A DNA stretch of 64,000 nucleotides from Athripsodes cinereus (taxonomy: Eukaryota > Arthropoda > Insecta > Trichoptera > Leptoceridae). The notes under the pieces were generated by a model, which saw nothing but the letters and a program-made list of their open reading frames with translations, was not told the origin of the DNA and searched no databases. A program made the translations under genes and the position numbers. The stretch spans positions 23,397,313 to 23,461,312 of the forward strand of contig OX388312.1 in the NCBI GenBank assembly GCA_947579605.1, written 5' to 3'. This document shows, in pieces, positions 9,201 to 21,031 of this stretch (the stretch's first letter is position 1; each line of letters begins with the position of its first letter).

Positions 9201-11738
9201 AAATTAATATTTTTTTTTACGTTTACCTTATAAACGAACATACGTTATACGTCACTTTATTTTTTTTATGAGAATCATGATGGAATTCTATGTTCTCTAT
9301 TCAAAGTTTTTTTTTATAAATTCATCGTATTCTCATTAATGCAACCTATCAGCCGCCTCTGCTAGTACCTACGGCCTGTTCTTGGCATTTTTTTTTCACC
9401 GTTCGTTTATGTTGTTGTTAGCATGTAAATGTTCATTTCATGTGTAATTAAAATAATATTACTGAACAAAAGGCAGCTGCACGGTTGTTTAAAGGGCATT
9501 TTTCAATGACACAGAGCAAACAAAAAATTAATACTCTGCAATAACATATTGTAAATTCAAATAGCGAAACGTTTCAGAGTTGTTTTTACTTCAACTGATG
9601 CTGTCAAAAGCAGCTTTGTTTCAATCGAGGGAGGGAATATTATAGGGCTTTGATTTAAGTAAATAACTAGTATTATAAAGTCAAGACTTAAAATGGTATG
9701 CTATTATTTGCATAAAATTTAAAAAATATAGGTATCGCTTGTTATTTCAATTATTTTGTAACGGTTAAAAAACAAATAAATGATTCTCATATCTATTGTT
9801 ACTCACATTGTATCAGACTTTCAAAATAAAATCAGAATTAATAGAAAAACTTATTTTAATAAAGCTGTCTAGCCCTTGTTTTACGTATTCGTTCGGTTAA
9901 TTGAATTTTTTACTTTAATTATATTAACTAATATTTCTACTATATTCCTTGCTTTTTTAAAAAGCACAAAAACATGTTATTTAATTAATAAGCGAAACAC
10001 ATAATTAATTTGAAATTGTATCAATTAATTTGAATATTTTTCAGTTGAATATTTTCCTGTGCAAAAAAACTTAAAATTACAAAGTTAATTATCTACTGTT
10101 CATCCAAAGTATAATGTCATTCCCCGGCTTAATTTATAACAATAAAACTCTATTTACGTTTTTGTATATTGTGTTTAAATAGATTGCATTCTATTTTTAA
10201 ACTGATGTGATCGAATATTTTCTCTAAAGTTATAAATTTTATCGCATCATTAAATATTTTTGTCATATAATAAAAGCAAACTTCAGTTGGTAGTAGCAAC
10301 TTTCTTGTACCTAAATCTACCTACGAACTTCAGAGGATTTATAAGGATTGACGTTCGATGTCAAATTATAGTAGTGACGGTTTCTTTTGGACTAGAATTT
10401 CGAAATTTAACACGTCAAATAATATTCATTCATTAATATCATTACTCCGTGACATTGAAATTGTTTTAGACACTTTATTCCTTTCTCTGAAATCACTACT
10501 TAATTCAATTTTCCTGAAGGACATTTTTGAAAAATTATTGGACAATATTTCGTGATCGTTTTCGAAAATTTTACGGCGATTCTCCCTATACGTAACATAT
10601 ATTACGATATACCTACTCGTAATAATATCCAACGATAATAAAAATTTAACGTGAAATGGTTACTGTCAGTCGTTTTTTGCGTAAAAATCATTTTCGACTA
10701 TATAAATTGTATAAAGACATGCAATCATATTAAGGTCCTATATGTCTTGCCGTGTTTCGAAATCCGCTATAACACATTTTCACGAAAATTGAATTATATT
10801 TATCGTTCGATTCGTAATTCAAGTAATATTCTATAGCCGTAGAAAATAGTTTCATTCAAAACACTCAGCCTTCGTACAAAAAAAAATAAAATGATGAAAA
10901 AATCACGCTAGGTATATCCCTTTCCCTGTTTTTTATTTGTTTATTTTTATTTATTAACAATTCACGGCGTTAGCCTTTTGCATGTTATATATTTACATAC
11001 ATAGTTCATATGATTTACACACAAGTACCTATAGAAAATTAAGACACAACAATCATAATAAAAAGTCAACAAAACACAAAAAAGAACAAAACAATTTTCA
11101 GTATCACAGCACAGGTTATGAATAGAGAAAAAAAAGTCAATGGATCACATGTCAATTCGATAGTAGGTTATCTTGTCAAATTTTCAATAAACGAGTATTT
11201 ATGTTGTTATTTCAAACAAAAATAAGTGGGACGTCAAGTAGTACACAGTCTTTAAAAATGGACGTTGTAAAATTAATAATATTTGGTGTCTTTTAATATT
11301 CTCAACCGACCGGAGTTATTTTTATATATACAAAATGAACATAAGTATTATTTTTATACAACATCAAAATTAATTTTAATTTTGAACTACTGTAACAGTC
11401 TTGTAATTAATACTTGTACAATAGTTTTTATCGGATTTCTTTGAATCACAAAAATGTGTTATAGCGGATATCGAAACTGAGCGACACATATATGTACAAT
11501 ATGTACTTTATAAAAGAAATAATATTGAGGCCCCTCAAATACATCATACAACATATTATGGAACATATCGTTGCATGCGCTCATATACTTACGAAATTGA
11601 TTTATAAGATTGGAGTTAAATGTTATTTTAATGAGGATTATAAACATAGTAATAAAAAATATTTATTATTATTAATATTAAATGTACTTAATAAGATTTT
11701 TTATCCATGTATCTAAATATATCTTTACCACAACAGCA
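9201..11738. other. AT-rich DNA, no supported gene
   Basis: About 2.5 kb with several 60-75-codon frames but no motif, no codon bias by eye and no array. At 10930-10970 a T-rich TTTATTTGTTTATTTTTATT run followed by unique sequence could be the reverse complement of a retroelement tail, but nothing coding lies beside it. Confidence 0.45.
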
Positions 11739-11746
11739 TCTTATAC

Positions 11747-11979
11747 CATGGGTGTCTAAACTTTGACCATACGAGGGCCACATTGCAAAAAAAAAATATG
11801 CTGGGCCGCACATTAATATTTTTTCAACAAATGGAAATAAAGTTAACTATATACCTATATGTAGTTAATTTTTTTAGTAGAAATAAGCAAATTTAAATAT
11901 TTTCATAATTTGCGTTTGGACCGCATCTCAAAGTGTTTTGGGCCGCATGTGGCCCGTGGGCCCACATTAGACAAGCATG
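11747..11979. mobile_element. hAT-type MITE with 8-bp TSD
   Basis: A 233-bp element flanked by TCTTATAC at 11739-11746 and 11980-11987. The ends are imperfect inverted repeats (CATGGGTGTCTAA.. and ..TTAGACAAGCATG), each followed inward by a GGGCC-rich motif (GAGGGCCACATTGC; GGCCGCATGTGGCCCGTGGG). Eight-bp TSDs and GGGTGTC-type ends with GGGCCGCA subterminal repeats are typical of non-autonomous hAT elements. No transposase is encoded. Confidence 0.85.
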
Positions 11980-11987
11980 TCTTATAC

Positions 11988-12229
11988 GAATGAAATGGCC
12001 AGAGGACTAACTCTATGTTATGATTTTAAAGGTTGTTCTCTTCTTACCATTAAAATTAAAATGAGGATGCTTGGCACACCATATTCCAAATTTTCGTAGT
12101 TTTAATGAATTTTAATTTTATTATAATTCTTATCTTGAATGCCTGCTTGTTGATTTGTAAATTATTGTTTTTAATGTGTTTTAGTATCCTACTCATTTTG
12201 GAAAGCTATGATCTTTTAAATACTGAATT
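11988..12229. other. no feature seen
   Basis: Short AT-rich interval between the hAT MITE and the nested cluster. Confidence 0.4.
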
Positions 12230-13359
12230 TAATGTTGTCTGAAAGAAAGGGTGTGAGGAAGCGCGGGCGTCCGAAAATCGTGTGGCTTGATCACGTAGAT
12301 CAAATTCTCAAGCACGCCCGCGTGTTGAGTAAGAGGAACCGACGTGCGTGTATGAGAAACTGTATGAATGTGGAGGAAGCGAAGGATGTGTGTAAAGATA
12401 GATCTGTTTGGCGTTCCGTTCTCTTTGCCTACCCTACTTGGGACACGTGAGGGTATTGTGAGGGTAGTACATAGTAGTGATGTAACGAATGTCTGATTTT
12501 GGATATTCGCGAATGCGAATGCGAATGCGAATATTTCATGCCGACATTCGCGAATGCGAATGCGAATGCGAATATTGACTTGAAAATGGTATAGGAATTT
12601 GAAATATTCCAAAACTCCTCGGTTTTCTTAAAGAATATTTTCTTGCAGTACCTTTTTCCACAATGTACCGGGTAAGTATCCGGTACTTTCACCGAATTAC
12701 TGATTTGTTTCTTCATTTACATGGTACACAACAGATGAAAGACATATAAATATAAACATGTAAGCGACAAAAACATTCCAATAGTCTTACATCGAAACAG
12801 TGCATACTTCAGCAATAACACACAAAACAATTATAGAAAATCTTACACATAATATAGGTATTAATTCACAATACATCCAATCACCCATTCCTATTACAAA
12901 TCACTGCTCACCCAATTTCGCACACATACCTAATACATTCATTCGCACAAACACATTCACACTTCACTAATGTATGCAATAACAATACAAAAAAACTCTT
13001 AAAAAAGAAAAATCAAAAATTTAAAAATTTAAAAATCAGTCTAAAAATTAATACTATCACAAACACTTCACATTTTATCAAACATATACATTTTTTTTAT
13101 ATTTATTTCATCTTATTCTACCCTCAACTCTCCTTTCTCACAAACCTGACGTAATTGGCACTTTAAAATTCTATAAACAGGGTTTCTTGAGTCTGCAATC
13201 GTTTTTGTTTTTTTTTTAATGTAGAACGGAAAACAAGATCTTGTTAAAGGAAGCATTCTAAAGTTAATCCTATCTAAAATATTAGGCACATCGTATTCGG
13301 ACAAGCATATTTTTCTCAGGTTGCATGCATCCAGCAAAACTCTTCACAATTCCAATTTA

Positions 13360-13498
13360 TTTTTATTTATTTATTTATTCTTTACTGTACATTGATAACA
13401 AGCAAATTTACACAAAAATACATTTCAAACAAAGACAATCATACAATCAATATACATAGGGCGAGTTTATCGCAGAGGCGCGATTTCTTCCAACTAAC
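13360..13498 (-). mobile_element. GGCGAG-family short retroelement with 8-bp TSD (level 4)
   Basis: A 139-bp insertion bounded by CCAATTTA at 13352-13359 and 13499-13506. In its own orientation it starts GTTAGTTGGAAGAAATCGCG, passes GATAAACTCGCCC and ends with AATAAATAAATAAATAAA. Removing it rejoins the host LINE protein (..IKDLPKL to the ..LLDACNLRKI part). The same sequence with a similar 5' end occurs at 49626-49745 and 62495-62905, so it behaves like a SINE or a recurrently truncated LINE tail. Confidence 0.85.
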
Positions 13499-14537
13499 CC
13501 AATTTAGGCAAATCTTTAATAAATACAGGATAATGCAATCTCTTCCTAACCAAACGAATGAATTTAGACTGAGTTCTCTCAACTTGATCGACATATTTTT
13601 TAAAATGTGGATTCCATACAGAGGAACAGTCCTCCAGCTTGGAGCGAAACAACGATAAGTACAAGTACAAATACGATTCATATAACCTAAATGACTTTGT
13701 AGATCTCAGAATAAATCCCAGTATTTTATTGCTCTCTTCGATAATTTTGTTCACGTGATCATCAAAGTGAAGCTCAGAGTCAAAAACCACACCTAAATCT
13801 CTAATCTTATTTACTTCTTTTAAATCATGATTATGGATATTGTAAATTTATAGAATTTTGTTTCTATTTTTGGTAAAAGAGATCAGATTACACTTCTCCA
13901 GATTCAAGTGCAAGTTATTTCTTTTACAGTACTCGTGTAGTCTTTCCAAGTCCTCGTTAAGCATTTCATAGTCAAACAATAATTGAATTTGACAGTAGGT
14001 ATATTTTTAAATCGTCCGCAAATAATAGAAGCTCTGAGTGGTCAAAGCACTTTTTTATGTTGTTTATGAATATCGTGAAAAGTAAAGGACCCAAAGAAGA
14101 CCCCTGAGGGACACCAGATGTAACACTGGCACTGCCAGATGAGTAACCGTTAAGTTTAACTGTCATCAATCTATCAGAAATATATGAGTCAATCCACCTT
14201 AGTTGAAAAAAGTCGATGTTCTACTTTATCAAATGCCTTTTGAAAGCCGATATAAATGGCATCCAACTGTATACGATTGTCCATAGCTGAGAAAAAAAAT
14301 CAGATTTGTTACTGTCGATCTTCCACTCATGAATCCATGCTGCTCTACAAGAAGATACGGCTTCAGGGAAAAAGTAATTTGTTCACGAACCATACCCTCA
14401 AATATTTTTGAAATAGATGATAGAATTAAAATTGGTCTGTAGTTACGAACGTCCGATTTGCTGCCAGATTTATGCAAAGGAATAATACTAGCCATCTTCC
14501 ATTTGCATGGAAAGCATCCTTCTTGTAAACTCCTAAT

Positions 14538-14835
14538 TTATTTATCGTGTCGAAACCCAGAGAAAAAACCCATCAAACTGATTTCCAGTACTGCGCAAAA
14601 CGCGCAGCAGGTGGAGATGCGTCAAAAGTATCCTCCATAGTGCAAGTGACAGGGCACAATGGACACTCCAACAAGTGTGGCATAGTCTGTGCTGCACCAC
14701 AGTCACACGCTCCGGATTCGTCCTGTAGGAAGCCCAATCGTTCTCTATTGTCGCGGCAGTTTCCTACACCAGATCTCAGTCGATTTAGGGTTTTCCATGT
14801 CCCATAGTCTAGATTGCCTCCTGCAGCAAGGTGTT
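14538..14835 (-). mobile_element. LINE-C 3' fragment with 5-bp TSD (level 4)
   Basis: A ~298-bp insertion in the CR1-like ORF2, flanked by CTAAT (14533-14537, 14836-14840). On the minus strand it encodes the C-terminus of another LINE: ESGACDCGAAQTMPHLLECP (CxC..H..C zinc motif), CPVTCTMEDTF and ARFAQYWKSV before a stop, then a short 3' UTR ending ACACGATAAATAAATTAG. Excision rejoins ..TKPLYLTFI with SLQEGCFPCKWKMASII of the host LINE. Confidence 0.85.
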
Positions 14836-16719
14836 CTAATAAATGTCAGATACAATGGTTTGGTTAAATGACTTACACATCTCTTTAATATATTGGTGCT
14901 AGACCATCAGGGCCAACTCCTTTTGTCTCATCTATACCTAATAAACGTTTATGAATATCAGATTTCAAGATATTAACCATGGATAAACATGAGTTAGTTA
15001 AAATATTTTCCAATTCTTTAGTATTAGAATCATGCAAATTATTCAGTGAAAATACAGAACCAAAAAACGTCGAAAACAAGTTTGCAATTCCCTCTGGATC
15101 GCTCGAAGTCTGGTCACCGTCACCCATTACCCTTGGATAGCCTCTAGATTCTTTAAAGGAATTCACGAATGAAAAGAAAGACTTGACATTGCCCTTAAGT
15201 GACTTCTCAGTGTTATTAATAAAAGACCTATAATCGTGATTCTGCGACAACTTCAACTGAGCTCTTAGTTGAAAAAATAAATTGTAGTCAGAATCATTAC
15301 GGTTCATCTTCCACTTACGCCAAGCCTTGGACTTTCTCTTAAACAACAACACAGTTTTATTAGAGAACCATTTGGGAAAATTATTAGGTGACACCCTCTT
15401 CATATGTAGGTGTATGCTTCTCAATTATTGGCAAAACATAACCATAAAAAGATTCAATCATCTTATTCACCGGTCCGTTTCCCAAAACACTGACCCAATC
15501 AACACTTTGTAGTTCAAAACTTATTTCCGAAAAGTTTGACTTAAAGTATATTAATTTCTGGATCATATTTTGAGACAAATCCTCAGCAATTTCAAACTCA
15601 TAATCTATCAACAGTGAAGGATAGTGTGAATCCTTACCAACCAGTGGAGAGTCACATCTGGTAACAGAACACGGAATAGTTGAAAGAACTAAATCCAAGA
15701 TAACTTGATTGCTGTTATAAACTCCGTTAGACTGAAACATATTGAGAAAAGATATAGATTCTATCAAATACTGCGCAACAGGACACGAATAAGAATACGG
15801 AACAAAGAATGAATCAATATCGGGGTCTTTTTTCCATTGGATTGTTGGGATATTGGAATCTCCAATAAGACAAATATCCGTTTTGCCGTAATAGCTGATT
15901 AAACGTTCAGATATACTTTAAAAAAAGATGTTTTAAGTATCTAAGGATGTGGAAGGCGGTATATACATATACTACACCCAGTAGCGGTGAGCATTTTTTC
16001 ATGCGTTACCGATGAAAAACGAATACTGGTAAAAAAAACTTTCACCAGTATCATCCCAAACAAGAGTGGATGAATATCCTAGTGTCCGATCCACAGCAAT
16101 TAAGACCCCACCTCCATCCCTTTTACCACTCAACATGAAATCCCTATCCTTGCGATAAACTGTATATTCGTTTTGAAAAAGTTCGCTGTTAAATATGCCA
16201 CAATTTAGCCAAGCTTCCGTCAGAACAATTATATCATAACTATTTGCAAATAAGTTTGCTCTAAACTCCTCGATCTTAGTCTTCAAGCCCCGAAAATTCT
16301 GAGAGATTACTTTAGTGTGGTTCACCTTGTAGTATGATATAAATATTCCTTAAATAGAATATAAAATTATTGTAGGGCCCTATACTCATAGCAGTTGTAA
16401 TACTTAAAACAAACATATAAATTAAATCTCCACAAATGCATATTTCTCCTAATAATAATAACATCATCAAGCAAACGAACACAGGAAACAATACAACAAA
16501 TGTGGCCAACACGGAACAGACCAGATACTTTATTACTAAAATAATATTCGCAAAACATTCGCATATTTTTTTGCGAATGCGAATGCGAATGCGAATACTT
16601 TGAAATATGCGAATATTCGCGAATGCGAATGCGAATGCGAATATTCGTTACATCACTAGTACATAGTATACACTTGAGGGTATACTATGGTAAAGTATAG
16701 TATGGTATAGTAATGTTGT

Positions 16720-18144
16720 TTGATAATAACTCATTAAACTTTTTATTGAGATTTAAGACATTTTTGTAATATTTGAAATTTTGCTAGTCTTATATATACA
16801 TACTTAACGTGTATTTTATTAACAGATTTTGAAATAATGACCGTTTGGTTATATAAAAATTGTAATAATAAAAATAAATAAAATAAATTTGAGGTGTTTA
16901 TTTATGGTCATAGACATGTTTTTATTTATTTATATCTGCCTTTTACATCATACTAATTCACAAAACTTACATCAAATAATTTTCTGTGTGACATTATCGC
17001 TCTAATATTTCCGTAATAATTAAATATATACTAAGCCATATAAATTCGAAGATAATTTAGCCCGACTTTTATTGAGTAACATTAAAATTTAAGGTTTTAA
17101 TAATTACCTCAATAAATTGCTCAGTACCTCTAAAATATTGTTTCATGATAAACACTACACACTCAATATGTTACCTAGTACAATAATAAGTGCTGTTTAC
17201 TCAAAACTGAATGATTTGGAAGTTTCAGTATAAGTCAGTGCGTGGTACAAACACAAACAAATTTCCACATACGTTATCATATAGAAATATCGTTTATACT
17301 GTGGTATCTTAATCTACATATAATATTCATATTTCACATATTTCATGAACATATCAGTCGATTGTAAGCTTGGTATTACAGTCATATTTTTGTCGAATAA
17401 AGACACAAACAGTTTTAAGTAACATTTTTTTCAAGCGAGACAGAAGTCGTAAACAGCCAACTGAATATATGTTAGTATTTAATCCAAAAAATCAAATTGT
17501 TAAAAGGTTTATTTTATTCACATAGTGCATATATCATCTCTTTAAAACGTTTTTGAACATTTCTGACAAAACTGTGTTTATATAAATGATGCATTAAATT
17601 TATGGTTAGTGTATATCCAATATTTTCGGAAATAAAATACTATGATTATTAACTTTTTTCCTACTTTAGATTATTACGCACAATACCTACGTACTTATGG
17701 TACGTAGATATTTACCTAGTATCAATGAATATATTCAATGGCTATATGAGACTAAGTAAAAGTTGTATTAAAGCTCGGCTCAAAATTAACTTAACACCTT
17801 ATTTCAAACTAAACCTTGGTAGGTTTTTGTATATTATTATTTAACTACTTTTTTGCCAGCAATACAAACTTACTAAACTCATACATACACTTTGTAGTTT
17901 ATGTAATAGTTTATGGAACAAAATTTAGTTTTATGATTATGTAGGTACATATTAAAATAACGCCAAATACAAGATTCTTCATAGTTTGGAATATTTTTTT
18001 AAATCTTATCCGTCAAAGTAATAAATACATACCCATGTAACCAAATAAGCGATAAATCGGACATATAGATCAACGTAGGTATTTGTAAAAATATATAATT
18101 GTTTTTAGAACAATTATTACACCATCATTAGTTTTCCAGAGAGT
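16720..18144. other. AT-rich DNA, no feature seen
   Basis: About 1.4 kb with no open frame of note, no array and no recognisable transposon end. Confidence 0.45.
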
Positions 18145-18157
18145 TTGATTTATTTTT

Positions 18158-18610
18158 AGGTTAAAGAAGGATGAAAGTGGCATAAATGCAGTTGAAATGA
18201 GATCACTGAGAAGGATGTGTAGTAAAAGTCTGAGAGATCGTGTGCGTAACAGTGAGGTACGAAAGGAATGTGGAATGAAAGTTAATGTAATAACAAGGAT
18301 GAATGTAAATAAGTTAAGATGGTTTGGGCACGTGGAAAGAATGAATGAGGACAGAATGACTAAAAAGATATATTTGTCTGAGAGGAATGGTGCTCGGAGA
18401 CGTGGACGTCCGAGGATTAAATGGCAAGATCATTTAAATCAAATCCTACAGGACGGTCACGTGTTGAGCACGTTGAACAGGAGAGCATGCATGAGAAATT
18501 GTATGACAGTGACGGAAGCGAAAGATGTGTGCAAGGATAGAAGGAAGTGGCGCTCGATCCTTTCTGCCTACCGCGGAAGCGGCGTGATGGTATGTATGTA
18601 TGTATGTATG
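18158..18610 (+). mobile_element. RTE-B LINE, 5'-truncated, 13-bp TSD
   Basis: A 453-bp insertion bounded by TTGATTTATTTTT (18145-18157 and 18611-18623). It encodes the C-terminal ~140 residues of an RTE-type protein: LKKDESGINAVEMRSLRRMC, WFGHVERMNEDRMTKKIYLS, RNGARRRGRPRIKWQDHL and RRACMRNCMTVTEAKDVC. The frame is open through the insert, but a short deletion near 18570 relative to 29640 removes the family stop, so translation would run into the (ATGT)n tail (18590-18610). A young, dead-on-arrival copy. Confidence 0.9.
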
Positions 18611-18623
18611 TTGATTTATTTTT

Positions 18624-19449
18624 CCTTAAAAATACTCCTTCTGATATTAATATCAAATATTTCTTGATAAATAATAATAAATTCATATTATCTGATGACA
18701 GAAGTATGTACGCTTGCAAGTAAATAAGCTTACATAATTAAATAACCCACGTTTAAACAATATTTACTTACAATAATAACGAGATAATCTAAATCAAACA
18801 CTACCCATTTTATTCCAACATACCCGTAAACTGAAAACAAACTTTCTATGTAAATTAACAGATGCTTTTATCGTACTTTTGTTCATCTTTTCGCGTATTT
18901 CCGTATTCATACTTTCCTGAAAATAAAATGACCCATTTTTCGCTTATTTTGGCGTGAAAAAATAAAATCATGATGCGTGTGTAACCAAAGTATCAGGTGT
19001 TTTTTGAGTTTTTTTTATTTAAATTATTATGAAATAAGTATGAAAATACTAAATTATAATATAAAGGAACCTACACTATGTTTCGAATTTATGAAAAAAT
19101 AGGGGATGCTATGAAGGGTTAGAAAAACGGCACGTTAAATAAATTTTGCTTAGAAGAAGTGCATAGCATTTAAGAATCTTATTAAATAATAAATGTTACA
19201 AGGGTACTAAATATTACGTTTATATAAAGACAAGTGCATTGGTGCATGTTTGAGTATAAAAATAAGGCTGAAATAACAGGTGTACAAAAATTAAAAAGCG
19301 CGTTAATCTCAATAAGATCATACAGAAAGTACACGTGTTCAGCACATAGAATAGGAGAATATAAATATAAAGAGTTATATTACAGGACCCTTGAGATGGT
19401 TAAAGTATCGTAAAACGGTGCTTAAGAAATAAATCATCCAACATTATCA
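18624..19449. other. no feature seen
   Basis: AT-rich, non-coding by eye. Confidence 0.4.
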
Positions 19450-19525
19450 TCATCTTCAGTGACGGAAGAAAAAGGCGTTTGCAAATATTGATGCTCGATC
19501 CTTTCTGACTACCATGCCAAAGAAA
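19450..19525 (+). mobile_element. RTE-A/B 3' relic
   Basis: CAGTGACGGAAGAAAAAGGC..GTTTGCAAAT..TGCTCGATCCTTTCTGACTACC corresponds to the last codons of RTE-B (GTGACGGAAGCGAAAGATGTGTGC..CGCTCGATCCTTTCTGCCTACC) with several changes. A very short, old copy. Confidence 0.6.
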
Positions 19526-21031
19526 CTAAGTGATAATGATATAAATAAATAAAAATTCAAATTTTAAATGAAAAAACCAACTTAAAATATTAAAAATTCA
19601 GTAAAGTTTGCGAATAAAGTTTGATGAAAAGTGTGTATAAAGTCTGAGATATATTTTACGTTATAATGTTTTAGAAACTTATGCTTTATTTTCATCTATA
19701 TTCCGGAGTAATATATTTCGCAAAACACTAGGTATATATAAACGATCAGTGTTTCTCAAAACTGTTTATTCAGAATGGATGATGCTAGTTCATTATGAAT
19801 TTATTACGTAAATGGAAATTATGTTAAAAAAACTTACAAGTTTCTTGTTTTTTTATTATATTTTTAAAGTTAAATTAAAAAATGTAAACGTCTTAATAAT
19901 TATATTTTATTCTTTAGACCGTCAATCACATCCTATCTACAAGGAGAATATGAGTAATGAACTATTATAAGTACGAGTAAATTCACAAAAACTTCCCAAT
20001 GTGTGTGTATTAAGTACCTTATTAATTAAGTAGTTACACTGTTATTGTAGAATTTTATGTTTTTTATGCTATTATATTGATTATTTATACCTTAATAAAG
20101 TTAAAACAAAAATAATCAATTAATTTTGTTATATGCATAAGATATAATAATACCTACGTATGTAAGGTTTTGGGTGAAATTAATAAACGAAGAATCACGG
20201 AAAATAAGTTACAGGGAAAAAAATGTTACAAATCACGTAAATGAAACTTCTCTCGGTTTACTCAATATACCTACATACTCTTATAATGTATAAGATAAGT
20301 TTATTTTAGTCTTCCTCTCTCGTCCACAGTAGTCAATGTTTAAACTATTGATTTCACAATGATAAGAATAAAGACATTCATAAAGTTCCTTAATAATTTA
20401 CAGACCACCTTATTTAAAAAGATTCAGATAATATAATATATGGCAGATATAATAATTATTGTAAGCCTCTGCCTAAGATATTGTTAGGTAACTTTGAAAA
20501 GCTTTGCGAGAGAACAATGTATACTGACATTGATTTGTGCGACCGTGAAACTTTAATACAAAACATTTCCTCAAGGAAGAAACGTGATGCTATAACTAAC
20601 ATATGGCGTCCGTTTTAACGTTGTTATAGTTAGTATAATAGTTGTATCTCAAACAATTTGTTACAAACAAAGATGTAGGTACCTACTTAGGTTCTATGAA
20701 AAAAAGTTATTTTGCAAGAGACGCGATAACTCTAAAAAGATAAATGTTTGCAGACAAAGACAACTGTGTGTAGGTACTTCAGATAGAACCAGTATTCTGA
20801 ACATTCCCCATTTCTTAATCTGTCCTGTTTAGTTTTAATTTCATCATACATAAATATTTTCAATACTTACTAAATAACATCCTGAATTATTTTATTCCTA
20901 TTTTATTGTTGGCAAGGCAGGAAAAAGTAAGAAAGGTGTCTCAATGCTTACGAATTGGATCTATCTCATAATCCAGATCTCGAATGGATCAAGATCTCCC
21001 GTCTAAATGGTGCCGTAACAATAAAGTTTAC
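19526..21031. other. AT-rich DNA, no feature seen
   Basis: About 1.5 kb with no gene-like frame. The 3' part (20920-21030) is mid-GC and directly precedes the hammerhead-like motif; it may belong to the same unrecognised repeat. Confidence 0.4.

Larger units (their letters stand above)
13113..16325 (-). pseudogene. decayed CR1/Jockey-like ORF2 (endonuclease + RT)
   Basis: In order on the minus strand: ISQNFRGLKTK and IIVLTEAWL with GKRDGGGVLIAV (endonuclease N-terminus, 16325-16060); a segment with ENILTNSCLS..DETKGVGPDGLAPIY (15424-14885); SIIPLHKSGSKSDVRNYRPI and FEGMVREQI..EQHGFMSGRST (14495-14300); GVPQGSSLGPLLFTIFIN and FADDLKIY (RT core, near 14100-14010); LFRSKLEDCSSVWNPHFKKYVDQVERTQSKFIRL (13660-13560); and SEYDVPNILDRINF to 13113. 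Frameshifts separate the blocks and FADD replaces the common YADD. No RNase H is visible, as expected for CR1/Jockey clades. Two insertions split it, at 13360-13498 and 14538-14835. Confidence 0.85.
12705..16523 (-). mobile_element. CR1/Jockey-like LINE inside the hAT (level 3 of nest)
   Basis: Comparison with the hAT copy at 53546-54075 shows about 3.8 kb inserted between ..CCGAATTAC(T)GAT and GATACTT... The insert reads on the minus strand as a LINE: endonuclease start near 16320, RT near 14500-14000, C-terminal domain to ~13115, then an AT-rich 3' UTR ending ATGAAGAAACAAAT at ~12705. Only GAT is duplicated at the junctions. ORF1 is absent (5' truncation). The LINE itself contains two further insertions. 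Confidence 0.8.
12475..16658. mobile_element. hAT element, GCGAAT-rich ends (level 2 of nest)
   Basis: Inverted ends TAGTGATGTAACGAAT (12475 onward) and its complement ending at 16658 are flanked by the exact 8-bp TSD GTACATAG (12467-12474, 16659-16666). Subterminal regions carry arrays of GCGAAT hexamers (12508-12575, 16540-16643). Removing the CR1-like insert leaves about 365 bp, close to the copy at 53546-54075. It is therefore a non-autonomous hAT; no transposase remnant was seen. Confidence 0.9.
12239..16710 (+). mobile_element. RTE-A LINE split by a hAT element (level 1 of nest)
   Basis: A 5'-truncated RTE-A copy. The left piece (12239-12474) encodes SERKGVRKRGRPKIVWLDHV..RACMRNCMNVEEAKDVCKDRSVW and the GGGACACGTGAGGGTA 3' end. 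The right piece (16667-16710) is its tail (AGTATAGTATGGTATAG). The 9-bp TSD TAATGTTGT at 12230-12238 and 16711-16719 brackets both halves, proving they are one insertion interrupted later. Without the insert the element is about 280 bp. Confidence 0.88.

Noticed and set aside
14547..14807. 86-codon plus-strand frame
   Set aside because: It lies antisense to the LINE-C C-terminus (CDCGAAQTMPHLLECP), which explains the sequence.
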